Source of the DNA: Russula earlei
Taxonomy: Eukaryota > Basidiomycota > Agaricomycetes > Russulales > Russulaceae
Reading direction: 5' to 3'
DNA length: 63,741 bases
Assembly (NCBI GenBank): GCA_025769875.1
Contig: JAGFNK010000309.1
Coordinates: 1 to 63,741, forward strand
The notes under the pieces were generated by a model. The model had not been told where the DNA came from. It ran no database searches and saw only the letters and a program-made list of their open reading frames with translations. The translations under genes and the position numbers were made by a program. Positions 10,190-22,002 of the stretch are shown here, piece by piece. Each line of letters begins with the position of its first letter. Within the stretch, counting starts at the first letter, position 1.

Positions 10190-11159
10190 CCCCATTTCTT
10201 TTTGCTTCTACCAGGTTCGTTTGGTTGACCACCCATTCATGCACCTTCTCTCCTTTGATGTAGGTGAGAGCTAGGGCTACTCGCTTCATTGGAATAGTCA
10301 TAGTTGGGTTGTCACTGTTAAGCAGATTCCATAGATTGAAATCCTGGATGAAGTACTTCATCTTCTTCCTGTCTCCTTTGAAGACTTCAGGAGGGTCTCC
10401 TTTCAGAGATCCATTGCCTCCATGGGGGCCTGGTGCCAGCTGAGGCGCCAGGTTCACCCCTGGTCCTACAGGAGGTGCTGCAGATGGTCCCCCTCCTGGA
10501 GGGCCTCCTCCAGGTGGGCCTCCTCCTGGTACTGGTGGACCTGCAGGTCCAAAGGGGACTCCTCCACCTCCAGGTGGTCCTCCTCCACCAGGTGGACCAC
10601 CCCCAGGGTTTATTACAATGGTGGGCCCTGTTCTTCCACCTGCTGTCTGGGTGACAATGGTGGCTGTCTGTGTCGCTGCAATGGTAGCCATTTCAACTGA
10701 TTCTTCTGGTTCTTCAACAATTGTTGGTTCAATGGGCGAGACATGTACTGTCTGCTCTAGTCTTTCAGCTAGCTCCAATACTTCTGGTGCTTCTGCCTTC
10801 TGATCTGTAGTTGGAGGGTCCAACTTCTCTGTTTCTCCACTTGATGACTTTTGTATCAATGGAGCTGGGTCATCTACTACTGGGCTTCTGGGTTCCCAAT
10901 GAGTAGTATAAGGATCTGTCTTGATTCCTAGACCTAGAACCTTATATTCATCAATGTCTTTGTCCTCTTCTGCATAGGGACTGTCCTTTGTGGTAATCAA
11001 CAAAGTACCACTGATCGTTGATGTATTCGCAAGGAAGGTAGCTTCCTTTGTATCAGACCTCGTATCTGTTAGGTCCTTCCTGGTCTGCCCAACACCAGAT
11101 GGCAGTCCCTTTGATTCCTGAGCGTAGATCGTCCCTCTCTCTAGCTTTGAACCAACCAA
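10190..11159 (-). pseudogene. Gypsy C Gag, N-terminal part
   Basis: Starts MVGSKLERGTIYAQ. It has an acidic linker (about residues 70-150), a very Gly/Pro-rich segment (residues ~180-235, GGGPPGGGG units), then the capsid-like domain VFKGDRKKMKYFIQDFNLW and ALTYIKGEKVHEWV. The same domain is in the gags of A, B and E, most like E. About 320 codons are real; the open frame continues past 10190 only by reading into the LTR of Gypsy A, which adds ~55 meaningless residues. Confidence 0.85.
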
Positions 11160-11213
11160 ACTTGGCTCCTTGCTTTGATTTCTGGTTGAACTTTACAGTG
11201 ATGTCTGTGATAG

Positions 11214-11225
11214 AAGCTCAACTTA
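11214..11225 (-). other. Primer-binding site of Gypsy C (self-priming type)
   Basis: On the minus strand TAAGTTGAGCTT abuts the LTR end TTAACA. It pairs over 12 nt with AAGCTCGACTTA in the LTR (11431-11420) with one G-U pair. A CpG-decay change (GTCGAG to GTTGAG) would explain the wobble. Confidence 0.65.
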
Positions 11226-11845
11226 TGTTAAGGCTCCAAAGTGCCTTAAATAAGATCAATGGTCGCATCTATGAACATGTCCTACCAATGCAGATATGCT
11301 TGAGTCAAACAAGCAATACTCGTGGAGGGGAAGGAGTGTTAGATCCTTCTGGAGTATGGCAACAAGATGAGAGGGGCTCTGCAGATGGGGTAGGAGTCAA
11401 CTGTTTGGGATTGGCAAACTAAGTCGAGCTTAGGGCTCAACTGTTACAACTGGGGGCCTTATATAGCCCTACAGGGATAAGGTTTGTGCTACTGTAGTAC
11501 TGGTTGGTGCTATAGAAGCAAAATGCGGCTCATAGAAGCAAGGTTGCTTCTATGTAAACGATCTCGGTGCTGGAAGCATTAAGTGCTTCCCTAGTAGCAA
11601 TCTCAGTGTCATAAGTACTTTCCTAATCAAGGAAGCGACATACATGGCAGTACAGGAACATCTGGGACAGAAGCGATGCTACTCATTGCTTCTTTAGTAC
11701 ATCTTCTGAAGGTACGATCAATGCAGTTCCGAACGCGACATCAACAGACATAAACGGTCAAGATCTGATGCATGCATGATGCAAACAGTGCAGTCCATAG
11801 TTCAGGTGTTCTGGCATCTTCCGGACCCCAAACCACTCGGTAACA
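11226..11845 (-). repeat. 5' LTR of Gypsy C
   Basis: 620 bp, plus-strand ends TGTTAAGG and CGGTAACA. TATATAA starts at 11465 (minus) and TAAGCTCGACTTA at 11432, 33 nt later. The right arm GCTCGAC pairs with GTTGAGC, leaving a short loop. Other LTR-C copies are at 29454-31047, 54470-54818 and 54820-55974. Confidence 0.9.
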
Positions 11846-12354
11846 TAGTACACATGCAAGCACCTGATTCATTTTCTGTTAGTTAGTTTAGGGCCGGTCA
11901 TTTGAGGACTTGTAGTTTGCTTTAGGGAATAGTGTTATCTTATAAGGCCCCTTATATAGTTCTATTAGGGTCCTTAGAGTCGACCCTAATACTTCTATTA
12001 AGGTCCTTAGTATTGCCTTATAGTTCATTCTATAGTTATTAGAGTTAGTCTAATAACATGTTGTAGGGTCTTTGATACTGTGTCAGTGCTTATTGTAGAG
12101 CACCTAGAGTCATCCTAAAGGGTCCTTAGGAAGGCCCTAATACTGTCCTTTATTGCTAAGAGGGTTGCCATTAAGTGGGGCTTGCTGTATGTCAATTGTG
12201 CTGAGAATTGCTCCCACGACAATGTGTGCACAATATTGTGGACACCTCTACTCACCCCTTTTGCTCGTGTGAACAGGGTGACACCATAGAGGCTGGGTTT
12301 CCTCTCATAGGGAAGGGTCCTTCAACGGCCCTCTCCAGAGAATGGTTCATGACA
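11846..12354 (-). repeat. LTR-D, partial (interrupted by Gypsy C)
   Basis: From TAGTACACATGCAAGC to GGTTCATGACA this matches the upstream half of the family-D LTR in minus orientation, aligned to 15129-15632. The missing half should lie beyond the left edge, on the far side of the Gypsy C insertion. Confidence 0.85.
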
Positions 12355-12922
12355 CATATGATGTCATCTAGACTCCAATGACATCATGGCTGACTGAGCA
12401 ACTCCACAATGACCTCACCGGCTCACTAAGCAATCCACAGTGACATCATAATGATGTCATCACTCTGCAATGATCAGTAATATGCCCAGTAAGCCTGAAA
12501 CCTGACACAAGTGAGTTTATGCCTCTGTAGTCCTATTGGATGGTACCAAGGAGTCTAGAATAGTTCCTGCTCTTTGTAATTGACCCTGTACACAGTATAT
12601 AAGCCCCAATGTAGCATGGCAGTTGTCAGACTGTCCATTTGTGATGCTCTCATCTTCCTGGGTACTCCCTTGCAACCACTCAGTTTAAAGTCTTCCCTCT
12701 TCCTCAAGGTACTCTTCAATGACCACCTTGTCTAAAGCCCTTCACCACACTGGCCTCTGCCCTTCACCTCTGTCTCCCGCAGCACGTACCAGTCCCCATC
12801 TGGTACCTTCTAGTTGTTTGGCTTGTCCTCCTGTTCAACACCACGTTTGCTGCATACTGTCTGTTCCGACCCTTGCCCACCTGCTCCTGAGTCCTTAGTG
12901 ATCAGCAGTACGTGTCTTGACA
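12355..12922 (+). repeat. LTR-J, solo LTR related to family D (5' boundary unsure)
   Basis: Ends GTGTCTTGACA like family D and has TATATAA at 12596 with GACTGTCC at 12629, 33 nt downstream, the same predicted start sequence as LTR-D (GACTGTCCATTTG). The rest differs from D. No internal region is attached; the downstream sequence is a hAT remnant. Confidence 0.6.
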
Positions 12923-14331
12923 AAATGGATCCATATTCGATGGGGATCCATGTACAATCTTGTGGACCGAGTACTATTGAATCATGTGGTGAGTATTACT
13001 TGACTGCATGTAATGGTCCTGCTAATCCATTGACAAGCTGTTAACAAGGTCTGCTTGCTGGCTGATGCAAGTCTGAAGGTGCCCAATCTCAAAAAGAAGA
13101 AATATAGGTGATTTCTTTATTGCCCCAGCAGAGTGGGAGTTACTTGAGTTGGTACATGATGTTTTGCAAGTAAGTTATTCAAATTTCTACACTGTTCACT
13201 GTGACTCATGAAGAGCTAGGAGACATGCAATGCTCAGTCTACATTTTCCTCAGAGACAGTTTCAACTTTGTGGTGCACCATACCTACCTCAAATGTCTAA
13301 TTAAGAATTGGGAGATCCTGGAAATGACTCCAAGATTTGCTCTAGTCTGGCATGGTATTGTAAAAGGTTTAGTGAAATTACGAAAATATAGTATGGCCAT
13401 TGATCAAACGGACATATTCTTTCTCTGTCTTGGCATGTTGCCCATTCCTTTGCCTCAACAGACTATTCATGATGTCAATTGCCTGTAGCTCTTGAACCAT
13501 CTATCAAGCTCAAGTACACAAAGCAGAACTGGTCATCTGAAAACTTTGAAAAGGGTCTTGCATCATTTCACCAATTAGTATGCTTCCTTCATGTCCTCTT
13601 TCATCATTAATTACCAGTGTACCTTAGTTTGATGATTACTTTGAGCCCCCAACATCCCTTTCTGAGATGCCTGCATCAACTGCAGGTGAGATCTTGATTT
13701 CACATTCATTTCTGTCATTTTCTCATAAGGGTACAGGTTCTCTGGTGAAGCCAAAAGGATTTGCGATGTTATTCATCCAAGCTTCAGTCTGTGGGCATGT
13801 TGAGCAAGAGTGTGCAAGCTGCAGCCCAAACCAAGAATTTCTAGATTACACCAACAGTCTGTTAGAGATTGGTGAACATGATCTGGTTAAGTGGTGGGGG
13901 GTATGTTATCTGATACTTCAAGATACAGCCAATGTCTTACTATCATTTATAGCATCACCAGACACAGTTTCTAACACTAGCCCACAATGCTTGTGATTAT
14001 CTTGCTATTCAAGGTTCCTTGGTCCCATCCAAGTGTGCATTCTCATCAGGTGGATTGATGGATACAAAGGCTTGAAACCAGCTTAAACCAGATACCTTCA
14101 AAGCATTGCAGATCCTGAAGTGCTGTTACCAGGACAGGCTTATCATTGCAGAAGATGAAGGTGCTGTGCATGATCACACATGGGTACCAATGGAGCTTGA
14201 TGATGAATTGTGATCTCATATTCTACCTACTCTAGAAAAGCATCGTGTTAAATCCTCAGATTAAGTGAAATCAGTTTATTGAGTGAGACTTGTATGAGTG
14301 AGCATGTGGTGTCCAAATGTGCTAGCACATA
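12923..14331 (+). pseudogene. hAT-family transposase remnant 1
   Basis: Degenerate coding pieces in several frames. IAPAEWELLELVHDVLQ is near 13115-13166 and precedes a GTAAGT that could be a splice site. Then come PSIKLKYTKQNWSSENFEKG (about 13497-13556), FLDYTNSLLEIGEHDLVKWW, and the dimerisation domain CDYLAIQGSLVPSKCAFSSGG then LKPDTFKALQILK (about 13995-14130). This order matches the C-terminal half of hAT transposases. The N-terminus and left terminus are lost at LTR-J. The Tc1 element is inserted in its 3' flank. Confidence 0.75.
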
Positions 14332-14546
14332 CAGTGACCCAACAAACCATTCAAATGTTTTGTACATTTTCATTGTATTAACCATATCTAGAGAACCACT
14401 GCAGCTAATAATATGTAACTAGTATGTTTTAAAGCTCTACATCATGGCTTTGTAATGGTATACTTTATACAGCATAAGTTAATTATTTAGGAAGATATAA
14501 GGTATGTTTGCTGGTGTACCCATTTGAACAGTTTTTTTGCCTTGGT
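14332..14546 (+). repeat. Left terminal inverted repeat of the Tc1 element
   Basis: Its outer end CAGTGACCCAACAAACC and inner motif GAACAGTTTTTTTGCCTTGG are both mirrored at 17283-17499. The inner motif repeats part of the outer one (CATTTGAACAG), so two possible transposase-binding sites exist per arm. Confidence 0.88.
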
Positions 14547-14671
14547 CAGTGAATTCATTATTTCTCAGATTAAGATTCATATTCTTTCCCCAGAGGGCTA
14601 AAATTGAACATGGAGGTCATGTGACCTATAATAAACTCAAACCATGTGCAAATAAGCCAAAACACCTGTTT

Positions 14672-15632
14672 TGTCAAGACTCACTGTTGAACTATCCAGT
14701 TCAAGAGCAAGGGATAAGCTCGAAGACGAGTCGATAGATGTCCAAGACCGCGTGGGCAAGGAGTAGAACCCAGAGGAGCAACAAATACCAGAGAGGTATT
14801 GTTACTGTGAGAGTAGAACAATCACGCAGGGAAGAGGCCAGGATAGTCACAAGGGGATGGTCCTTAAAGGAGTATCCCAGGATTGGAGAGTGCTGTAAAC
14901 AAATGGACAGTCTGAGGACTGTCCGCTACTTTATTGAGCGCTTATATACTACAAGAGAGCTGCTAAATAGGGAACAAGTCATAACCTTGTTATCAAGCAC
15001 AATAGAGTGATGAGTAAGAAGTCGGAGGACGCTTACTGAGCATGCTCAGTCATGCTCAGTAAGCTGCTGAGTAAGAAGCTTCTCTTGATGAGTAAGAGCT
15101 TCCATTGTCCACGTGTTCACTGCTTTAGTACACGTGCAAGCACCTGATTCATTTCCTGTTAGTTAGTTTAGGGCCGGTCATTTGAGGACTTGTAGTTTGG
15201 TTATGGAATAGTGTTATCTTATAAGGCCCTTATATAGTTCTATTAGGGTCCTTAGAGTCGACCCTAATACTTCTATTAAGGTCCTTAGTGTTGCCTTATA
15301 GTTCGTTCTATAGTTATTAGAGTTGGTCTAATAACGCGTTGTAGGGCCTTTGATACTAGGTTAGTACCTATTGTAGAGTTCCTAGGGTCGTTCCAAAGGG
15401 TCCTTAGGAAGGCTCTAATACTGTCCTTAGTTGCTAGAAGGGTTGCCTTTAAGTGGGGCTTGCTGTATGTCGATTGTGCCGAGAATCGCTCGCGCAACAA
15501 TGCGCGCGCGATATTGTGGACACCTCTACTCACCCCTTTTGCTCGTGTGAACAGGGTGGCATCATAGAGGCTGGGTTTCCTCCTATAAGGAAGGGTCCTT
15601 CAAGGGCCCTCTCCGGGGAATGGTTCATGACA
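14672..15632 (-). repeat. Solo LTR-D in Tc1 element
   Basis: 961 bp, plus-strand ends TGTCAAGACTC and TTCATGACA, with target duplication TGTTT (14667-14671, 15633-15637). It lies between the left TIR and the transposase start. Confidence 0.93.
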
Positions 15633-17257
15633 TGTTTCTTCTTTACCAACAACATCATGAAGTCAACTACATCATCTTGCTTCTCCAGGCCAACCATTCA
15701 GTCCATAGCATTGCCAAGGCAGCACACAGAAGCATTGGTTCAATCACCAACATTTGCCAGAAATACCTTCCTGACCTTCCAAATTCCTCTGGAGGTTGTC
15801 CTTCCAAGCTCTCTAACCTTGACATCCTCTATGCCACATGCCTTCTTAGCTCTGGAGAAGCAGATACTGCTCCTCAGGTTGCTAGAAGGTTGGAGGTCAT
15901 CAAAGAGTCCACTATCTCCAATCAGACCATTTGAAACTACCTTAACAAGGCAGGTTTGAAGGCAGTTACAAAGAAGAAGAGGCCTTACCTTAAACCAGGT
16001 CACTATAGGGCCAGAAAGGACTTTGCAGAAAAGTACCTAGACTGGACTGTGGAGGACTGGAAGAGGGTAATTTGGTCAGATATGACCAACATCAATTGTA
16101 TGGGCTCAGATGGCAAGAAATGGGATTGGAAAAAAAGAGGAGAGCACCTTTCTGAACACCTTGTTCAGCCAACAGTCAAACATAGAGGAGGTTCCTTAAT
16201 GTTGTGGGGCTGCATGTCTTGGGAAAGAGTTGGGCATGCAGCAAAGATTGTTGGAAGGATGGATGCTGAACTTTATTGCAGCATTTTTGTTATGGCGTCG
16301 TGGCCGTAAGAGTGTTAGCTCAGAGCTCAGTGGGGCCAAGTCCCTGTGACTTGGTTCAAGGGTTCGGTGGGGGCTGGCTCAAAGAGACCGGATCAAAGGT
16401 TTAGCATCTCAAGGCTGAGTCAGACAATGACTCAGTCCACAGACAGAGTCGATCTTCTGGTTTCACAGAAGAGGAGGACGATGAGAGAGAGGCAGAGGAG
16501 GAAGAGGAACACAAGGGTTCCTTGAGGTGTGCTTAGGTCAAGCAGAGTATAGGCCAGCACAAGCAAGTTGTGATTGAGAGAGTATACAGGGCAAGGGATG
16601 CGACAGGAAATGGGACAAAGCTAAGCTTCAGGCATTCCCCAGCTTTTACAGGCACTTAAATACTGTATCTAGCGAGGCTGTACAGTACCATATGCAGAAC
16701 AATAGATAATACTTAAACCAATAGCAAAAGGAACTCAAACAATAGGTGAAACACAAGGATGAAACAATAAGAGCCATCAACATCAAGGGGTGAAACGGTA
16801 ACCAAGGGGGTGAGAGTGAAACACAAGGATGAAACAATAAGGAACATTTTTTAGGGACAAACCGAAAGAGGGGTAGATCACGACAATTTTGGAGGATGAA
16901 CTACATGCATCTATCAAGTATTTCAAGAAGAAATGCAAAGATACCCTCTTTCAACAGGACAATGCCTCTATCCACAAGAGCAGGCTTGCCACATCTTGGT
17001 TCCAAGAACACAGAATTCAGGTCATGGACTGGACAGCTCAATCCCCAGACCTCAATCCTATTGAGCATCTTTGGGTTCATCTCAAAAAGAAGCTTGCAGC
17101 TTATCCAACACCCTCTAAGGGAATCAATGAACTTTGGGAGCGCACACAGCTGGAATGGGAGGCAATTGATCAAACTGTTGTGCAGAATTTGATAGAAAGT
17201 ATGCATTGGAGGGTGGAAGAGGTATTCAAAGCAAATGGAGGATACACAAACTACTAA
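15632..17257 (+). pseudogene. Tc1-type transposase (DD34E), interrupted
   Basis: The cut-and-paste transposase. The N-terminal helix-turn-helix region (SVHSIAKAAHRSIGSITNIC, GCPSKLS) is followed by a TGA at 15932-15934 where relatives usually have Arg (likely CGA to TGA). The catalytic core has VIWSDMTNIN (first Asp, about 16080; the usual SDE reads SDM), QQDNASIHKS (second Asp, about 16960) and SPDLNPIEHLW (Glu), with 34 residues between the second Asp and the Glu. A solo LTR-E (16288-16885) splits the core. Inactive. Confidence 0.92.
16288..16885 (-). repeat. Solo LTR-E in Tc1 transposase
   Basis: 598 bp, plus-strand ends TGTTATGG and CACGACA, duplication ATTTT (16283-16287, 16886-16890). 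Same family as the Gypsy E LTR at 26636-27220, including the AAGCTTAGCTTTG start sequence on the minus strand. Confidence 0.92.
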
Positions 17258-17282
17258 TAATTGGCATATACCCTATTTAGAT

Positions 17283-17499
17283 ACCAAGGCAAAAAAACTG
17301 TTCAAATGTATACACTGGAAGAAATACCTTATATCTTCTTACATAATTATGTTCATAGTATATATAGTATTTTATTACAAAGCTATGATGTAGAACTTTA
17401 AAACAAGCCTGCTATCATGTTATCAGCTGCAGTGGTTCTCTAGATATGGTTAATACAATGAAAATGTACAAAACATTTGAACAGTTTTTTGGGTCACTG
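17283..17499 (+). repeat. Right terminal inverted repeat of the Tc1 element
   Basis: Reverse complement of 14332-14546 with scattered differences; starts ACCAAGGCAAAAAAACTG. Confidence 0.88.
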
Positions 17500-17501
17500 T
17501 A

Positions 17502-18879
17502 TGTGTGTGAGAAAGCTAGATAAGATAAGCAAAGTTACTCAGTGTCTCATGCATGTAAGGGATCACTGTAATATATAGTTCATGGCACATATGTAGGATA
17601 ACTAAATAGTAACATGGGATCACATATATCACATCAGAGCAATCCTTCAGTTGCCTTGGCACACCTGTGATTAGCCATGCAATAGATCTCAATCATGCAT
17701 GCTCCTTATGTGGGAGATCACAACATGTACATATCCACATCTGATTTATCCCTGCTCACCCACTTCTGTTCTTGATTCATGCATGAGTTGTTTTTTTTTT
17801 CTAACTAGGTTCTATGGTTCGAACCGAACCTGAACTGAACCTGCTGAACCGGTTCTGTCAATTCTGATTTGCAGTTCTGGCTTCCCCCTACTTTTTGCCT
17901 GGTTGTGGTTCATAGTTCAGAGAAATAGCTCAGAGAGCCAGACCAAACTGAACTTTGGCATCCCTAACCAAAAAGCAAAAAAAGAAACTATTGACAGTAT
18001 GGTATGGGGGGTATATTGCTGAAAATGGGTCAATATGATAAATTTAGGGACCACAGTAATATATTATTTGAGCATGGAATGAGTGAGAGTGCAGCATCTA
18101 AATGCACATGCATGTATGCATGTGGGAATTGCTAGATAAGATTAAGCAAGCCTACTGATCTAGGTATGAGTCCACTGTGCATATGTGATATAACAAGGTA
18201 ATATAACACACATAAACAATCACTGAGGGGAATAATAATCTGAGTGAACTACTATGAAAGTAAATAAATCTGCAGGCTATGCAAGCCTGAAATCATAGGT
18301 AATTTGAGGGATCAAAGGTAAATCATGGCTGATCATCAGCCATGCTATCTATGAGACAAGATGTAAACTATCACAATCACTAAGTAGGATCACATCATTA
18401 AATAAATCAATCAGAGGCATTTCTCAGTTGCCTTTGTGTGCATGCAATTGTCATTATTTGCCTGCTCTCAATTGTGTGTGCTCCATATGTGGGTGATCAC
18501 AACACAACATGAGTGTACAGTACATAGTGTTATTTGATTTTTAGAGTCTCCTGTCAAATTCCATGAGCCTGAGCCTTAGGTGTTGCTTCACCATCATCAA
18601 TGTATGAATGGTCTCTGGTTGAAGGCTTGCATGCTGCAGTGAGATGGTATCATGGCCCTAGAAAGATTTCTCAAAAGCAACAGCAGAGCCTAGCAAAGAG
18701 TTGACATGATAACATTGGGTAGGTATTCAATGGAAGACATACCAGGGATTGAAATTAAATCCTGTGCAAGGCTGTAAGATTTGGGAACTGTGCTCATTGA
18801 CCCATATCAGGAAACTCTGGATAAAACTTAGCCAACTTAACATGCTTATTTCATTTTTAAACCTATTAAACTGCTTATG
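17502..18879. other. AT-rich non-coding stretch with diverged duplicated sequence
   Basis: No gene seen. The stretch around 17504-17740 is a diverged repeat of 18090-18510 (shared GCTAGATAAG, TTGCCTTTG-like, GTGATCACAAC blocks). The second copy lacks the Tc1 element and so shows the empty site. At 17808-17967 a short stretch starting TAGGTTCTATGG and ending TTTGGCATCCCTA could be a hAT-type MITE, but no matching 8-bp duplication was found. Confidence 0.5.
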
Positions 18880-18925
18880 CTATTTTCACATGACCTTGCA
18901 CTTGCCATTTTTGGATGTCATTTCA

Positions 18926-19550
18926 AGTGTGAAATCAAAACTGCTATATCTCAACCGTTTCTCAACAGATTGCCTTGAAACTTTGACAGTAGAACCTTAC
19001 ATATTGCATCTAGGTGCAGCTAAGATATGGGAGCCTAACATTCAGTTCCTGAAATGTTGATTTTCAGGTGCTGACATGGGTGCAAAACTTCGAACTGCCA
19101 TATCTCAACTGTTTCTCAATTGATTGATTTACTTGAAACTTTGACAGTGGTATCTCATGTACTGTATCTAGGTGCAGCCCAAGAGTTGTGGTCCAATTTC
19201 TAGTTCTTGAAGTTTCAATTTTTGGGTGTGATCTGAGTGTGAAATTTCGAACTGCCATATGTCAACCATTTCTCCATAGATTGCCTTGAAACTTGGACAG
19301 TGGGATCTCATGTACTGTGTCTAGGTGCATGCCAAGAGTTGGTGTCTAATTATTAGTTCTTGAAGTTTTGATTTTTGGGTGCAGATCTGTGTGCAAAATT
19401 TCAAACTGCAATATCTCAACCATTTTTTCATGGATTGCCTTGAAACTTGGACAATAGAACCTCATGTACTGTATCCAGATGCAGCAAAACCATGGGTTTC
19501 ACTGCTTGAATTTTTATGTTTTGGGATGCTGACCCCAAGCATGATATGAT
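18926..19550 (+). repeat. Tandem array of ~155-bp units in K copy 1
   Basis: Four units recognisable by CTGCYATATCTCAACC and by TTGAAACTTKGACAGT (about 18972, 19132, 19283, 19438; spacing 151-160). Units differ by many substitutions, so the array is old. Confidence 0.85.
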
Positions 19551-19582
19551 TACATTATCCCTACAGCTGAACACATGATATG

Positions 19583-20431
19583 TGTCGTGAACCATTTCCT
19601 GGAGAGGGCCCTTGAAGGACCCTTCCTTATTAGAGGAAACCCAGCCTCTATGGTGTCACCCTGTTCACACAGACAAAAGGGTAAAGGACAGTATTATGGC
19701 CTCTCTAAGGACCCTTTATGATAACTCTAAGTGCTTTACAAGAGGCATGAACAAGACACTAACAGCCCTACAACGTGTTATTAGACTAACTCTAATAACC
19801 AGAGAATGAACTATAAAGCAACACTAAGGACCTTAGTATAAGTATTAGGGTCAACTCTAATGACCCTAATAGAACTATATAAGAGGCCTTATAAGCAACT
19901 CTATTTCCTGAACCAAATTACAAGTCCTCAATTGACTGGCCCTAAACTAACTTACAGTAAACAGATCAGGTGCTTTGCACATGTACTGAGGCAGTGAACA
20001 CATGGACAGTAATGGCTCTTACTCATTGATAGGAGACTTCTTACTCAGCAGCTTACTGAGCATGCTCAGTAAGCATACCCTGACTTCTTACTCACCTGTC
20101 AATTGTGCTTGATAACAAGGTTATGACTTGTTCCCTATTTAGCTGTTCTCTTGCAGTATATAAGCACTCAATAAAGTAGTGGACAGTCTTTAGACTGTCC
20201 ATTTTTTTACAGCACTCTCTACCCCTGGGATACTCCTTTAGGACTGTCCCCTTGTGTCACTCTGGCCTCCTCTCTGAGTAAATACTCAACACTCCCAGTA
20301 ACTGTACCTCTCTGGTACTTGCTACTGCTTTGGATCCTTCTCCTTGCCCATGCAGTCCTTGACATCCATTGACTCGTCTCTGAACTCCTCCCTTGCTCTT
20401 GAACAGGATTGTTCAACAGTGAGTCTTGACA
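19583..20431 (+). repeat. Solo LTR-D (diverged, internally shortened)
   Basis: Starts TGTCGTGAACC, ends GTCTTGACA, duplication ATATG (19578-19582, 20432-20436). About 110 bp shorter than other copies; the GTGTCCACAATATTGCG block is missing. Confidence 0.92.
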
Positions 20432-20864
20432 ATATGGTATGACTGTTTACAACTGTATTAAATGAGAAGGGCATGCTTGAGTTCATGGGGCCAGCCAAGG
20501 ACTGAGGAAAGACCAAGAGAGATGAAATCAAAATAATGATGCAAGGCATGCATGGAGGCAGTGATTCTGATCACACATGAATGGGTGAGGCGAGGTGAGG
20601 CAAGGTGATGGTGGGCTGCAAGCCCTTGTGTACAGTGGCCGCAAATGATGGAAAATGATGGCAAATGATGGAGGGGTGGCTCAGTAGGTCAGAGCAACAG
20701 TGTGCTGCTGTTGGGTGGGCACCTTTTGGCGTTTGTTGTGCATGACATGGCATTCACACATTACATTCACATTTCCTGCTGCTTGTCTACCCCTTGCACA
20801 CCTGCTGAAAGGATGCAAGTGTTTATTATGTGAGCCATCAAGACAGGTGTGTTATATGTGGTGC

Positions 20865-21522
20865 AATTCACCTGACCCACTGCCTTCTCTGCATCATTTG
20901 AGCTTTCCCCTTGCCCACTGGCAAAGTGTGCAGTTCAAGCCATGTGTCATTTGTATACACCCATCCCACTGGGAGCCACAAAAGCATGAAAAAACTGGTT
21001 TATCAATGATGGAAAAACAAAGAAAGCTCACAATTATCTGCACCAACTCCGCACCACTTGGCTTTAATGTCAGCCCGCCAGTCTTTGGTCTCAACAAACA
21101 CTCAACCAGGTTCAAGCAAGAACATGAGATTGCTGCTGTTACTGTGTGAGCAGACCACATACCAGGCACAAAGAAAGGCAACCACAGACCTCACAGCACC
21201 ATTGCTGCCACTGCCACCATCCACTGTGATGGCACTGCAGCCATCCCGTCCATGTGTCCATGTGATGTGCTCACCCATTTTGAGGTTAGCCTTGTTCTAC
21301 CCCACCCCTTTGCCACCTGGGGCGAAGTGTTCATTCTCAAATAGTTTGACTTCATGGAGCTCGCTCTGGAAGTGATGGTCCTTGAGCCTGTCATCATAAA
21401 TTAGGCACATGAGGCATGTGCACCAGCAGTGGAGTGGCAGGGCCTCAAGGGATGGTGCGAGTGCATCTTGTACAAGAGGGTGGGAGAAGGTGAACAGGGT
21501 GAGGCCGCCTATGAGGAACAAT
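20865..21522 (-). other. Sequence unique to K locus 1, no gene identified
   Basis: Occupies the place where locus 2 carries the acetyl-CoA synthetase fragment side. Open stretches on the minus strand (for example KMGEHITWTHGRDGCSAITV near 21290-21230) look protein-like and have GTGAG..CAG signals nearby, but I cannot assign them. Confidence 0.3.
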
Positions 21523-22002
21523 TGTTGAAAATAGACGCAGTATGTGTGATTAGATAGTAGCAGATGATAAGATCGCAGGCAGATCTATCAGGCAATAGTT
21601 CAGTTTGGTTGACACAAAACTGATATAAATAATGTACCTATCAGACAATAGCTACAACGTGTCGTCAGGACTGTGAGATAAGATGTCATAGTGTAAATAC
21701 TCACTTCAGTTTGGTTGACACAAAACTGAAGTGATCTACATACTTTGTGGCATTCTTAAGTACCTGAGACCACCACTAGATGCAGTACAGTTAACTACCA
21801 TCACGGATCACTAAGTAAGTCCGAGGATCAGTTGTAAGTAGCTACTGATTGTCCTAAATCACTCTATCAGTGTAACTAACGTGTGCTGCAGCGTATGAGC
21901 TGAGCCAGTGATGCCCGGTCCGGGTGATCTGACACGTCAACGCATCCGAGTTGTGATCATATCACAACACACCTGAGACTCTGGGCAGTGCAGATCTCAA
22001 CA
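21523..22002 (-). repeat. Solo LTR-F (Copia)
   Basis: 480 bp, plus-strand ends TGTTGAAAATAG and GATCTCAACA, duplication ACAAT (21518-21522, 22003-22007). Confidence 0.95.

Larger units (their letters stand above)
10190..11845 (-). mobile_element. Gypsy family C (5' part), cut by Gypsy A
   Basis: A minus-strand Gypsy element: LTR 11845-11226, primer-binding site, then gag, truncated at 10190 where the LTR of Gypsy A begins. The rest lies beyond the window. It is inserted in a family-D LTR, whose sequence resumes at 11846 (TAGTA, possibly the target duplication). Confidence 0.85.
14332..17499 (+). mobile_element. Tc1/mariner-type DNA transposon with two solo LTR insertions
   Basis: Ends CAGTGACCC and GGGTCACTG, flanked by TA on both sides (14330-14331, 17500-17501). 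Terminal inverted repeats are about 215 bp (14332-14546 and 17283-17499). Removing the two LTR insertions (14672-15632 and 16288-16885 with one duplication each) leaves about 1.6 kb, the usual size for Tc1 elements. One transposase gene is inside. Confidence 0.93.
18880..20864 (+). repeat. Dispersed repeat K, copy 1 (with solo LTR-D inside)
   Basis: Shares its sequence with 60090-61194, from TTTTCACRTGACCTTGCACTTGCC through the tandem array and then through a ~410-bp segment that ends at TATGTGGTGC. After that point the two loci have unrelated sequence. No protein is evident. The LTR-D at 19583-20431 is absent from the other copy, which shows the empty site CATGATATG. Confidence 0.8.

Noticed and set aside
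10425..10610. Collagen-like Gly/Pro repeats as a separate secreted protein
   Set aside because: They lie inside the Gypsy C gag frame between an acidic linker and the capsid-like domain, so they are a Gag linker.
17808..17967. hAT-type MITE with GGTTCGAACCGAACC end
   Set aside because: The ends are suggestive, but the terminal repeats match poorly and no 8-bp duplication was found; only mentioned as a possibility.
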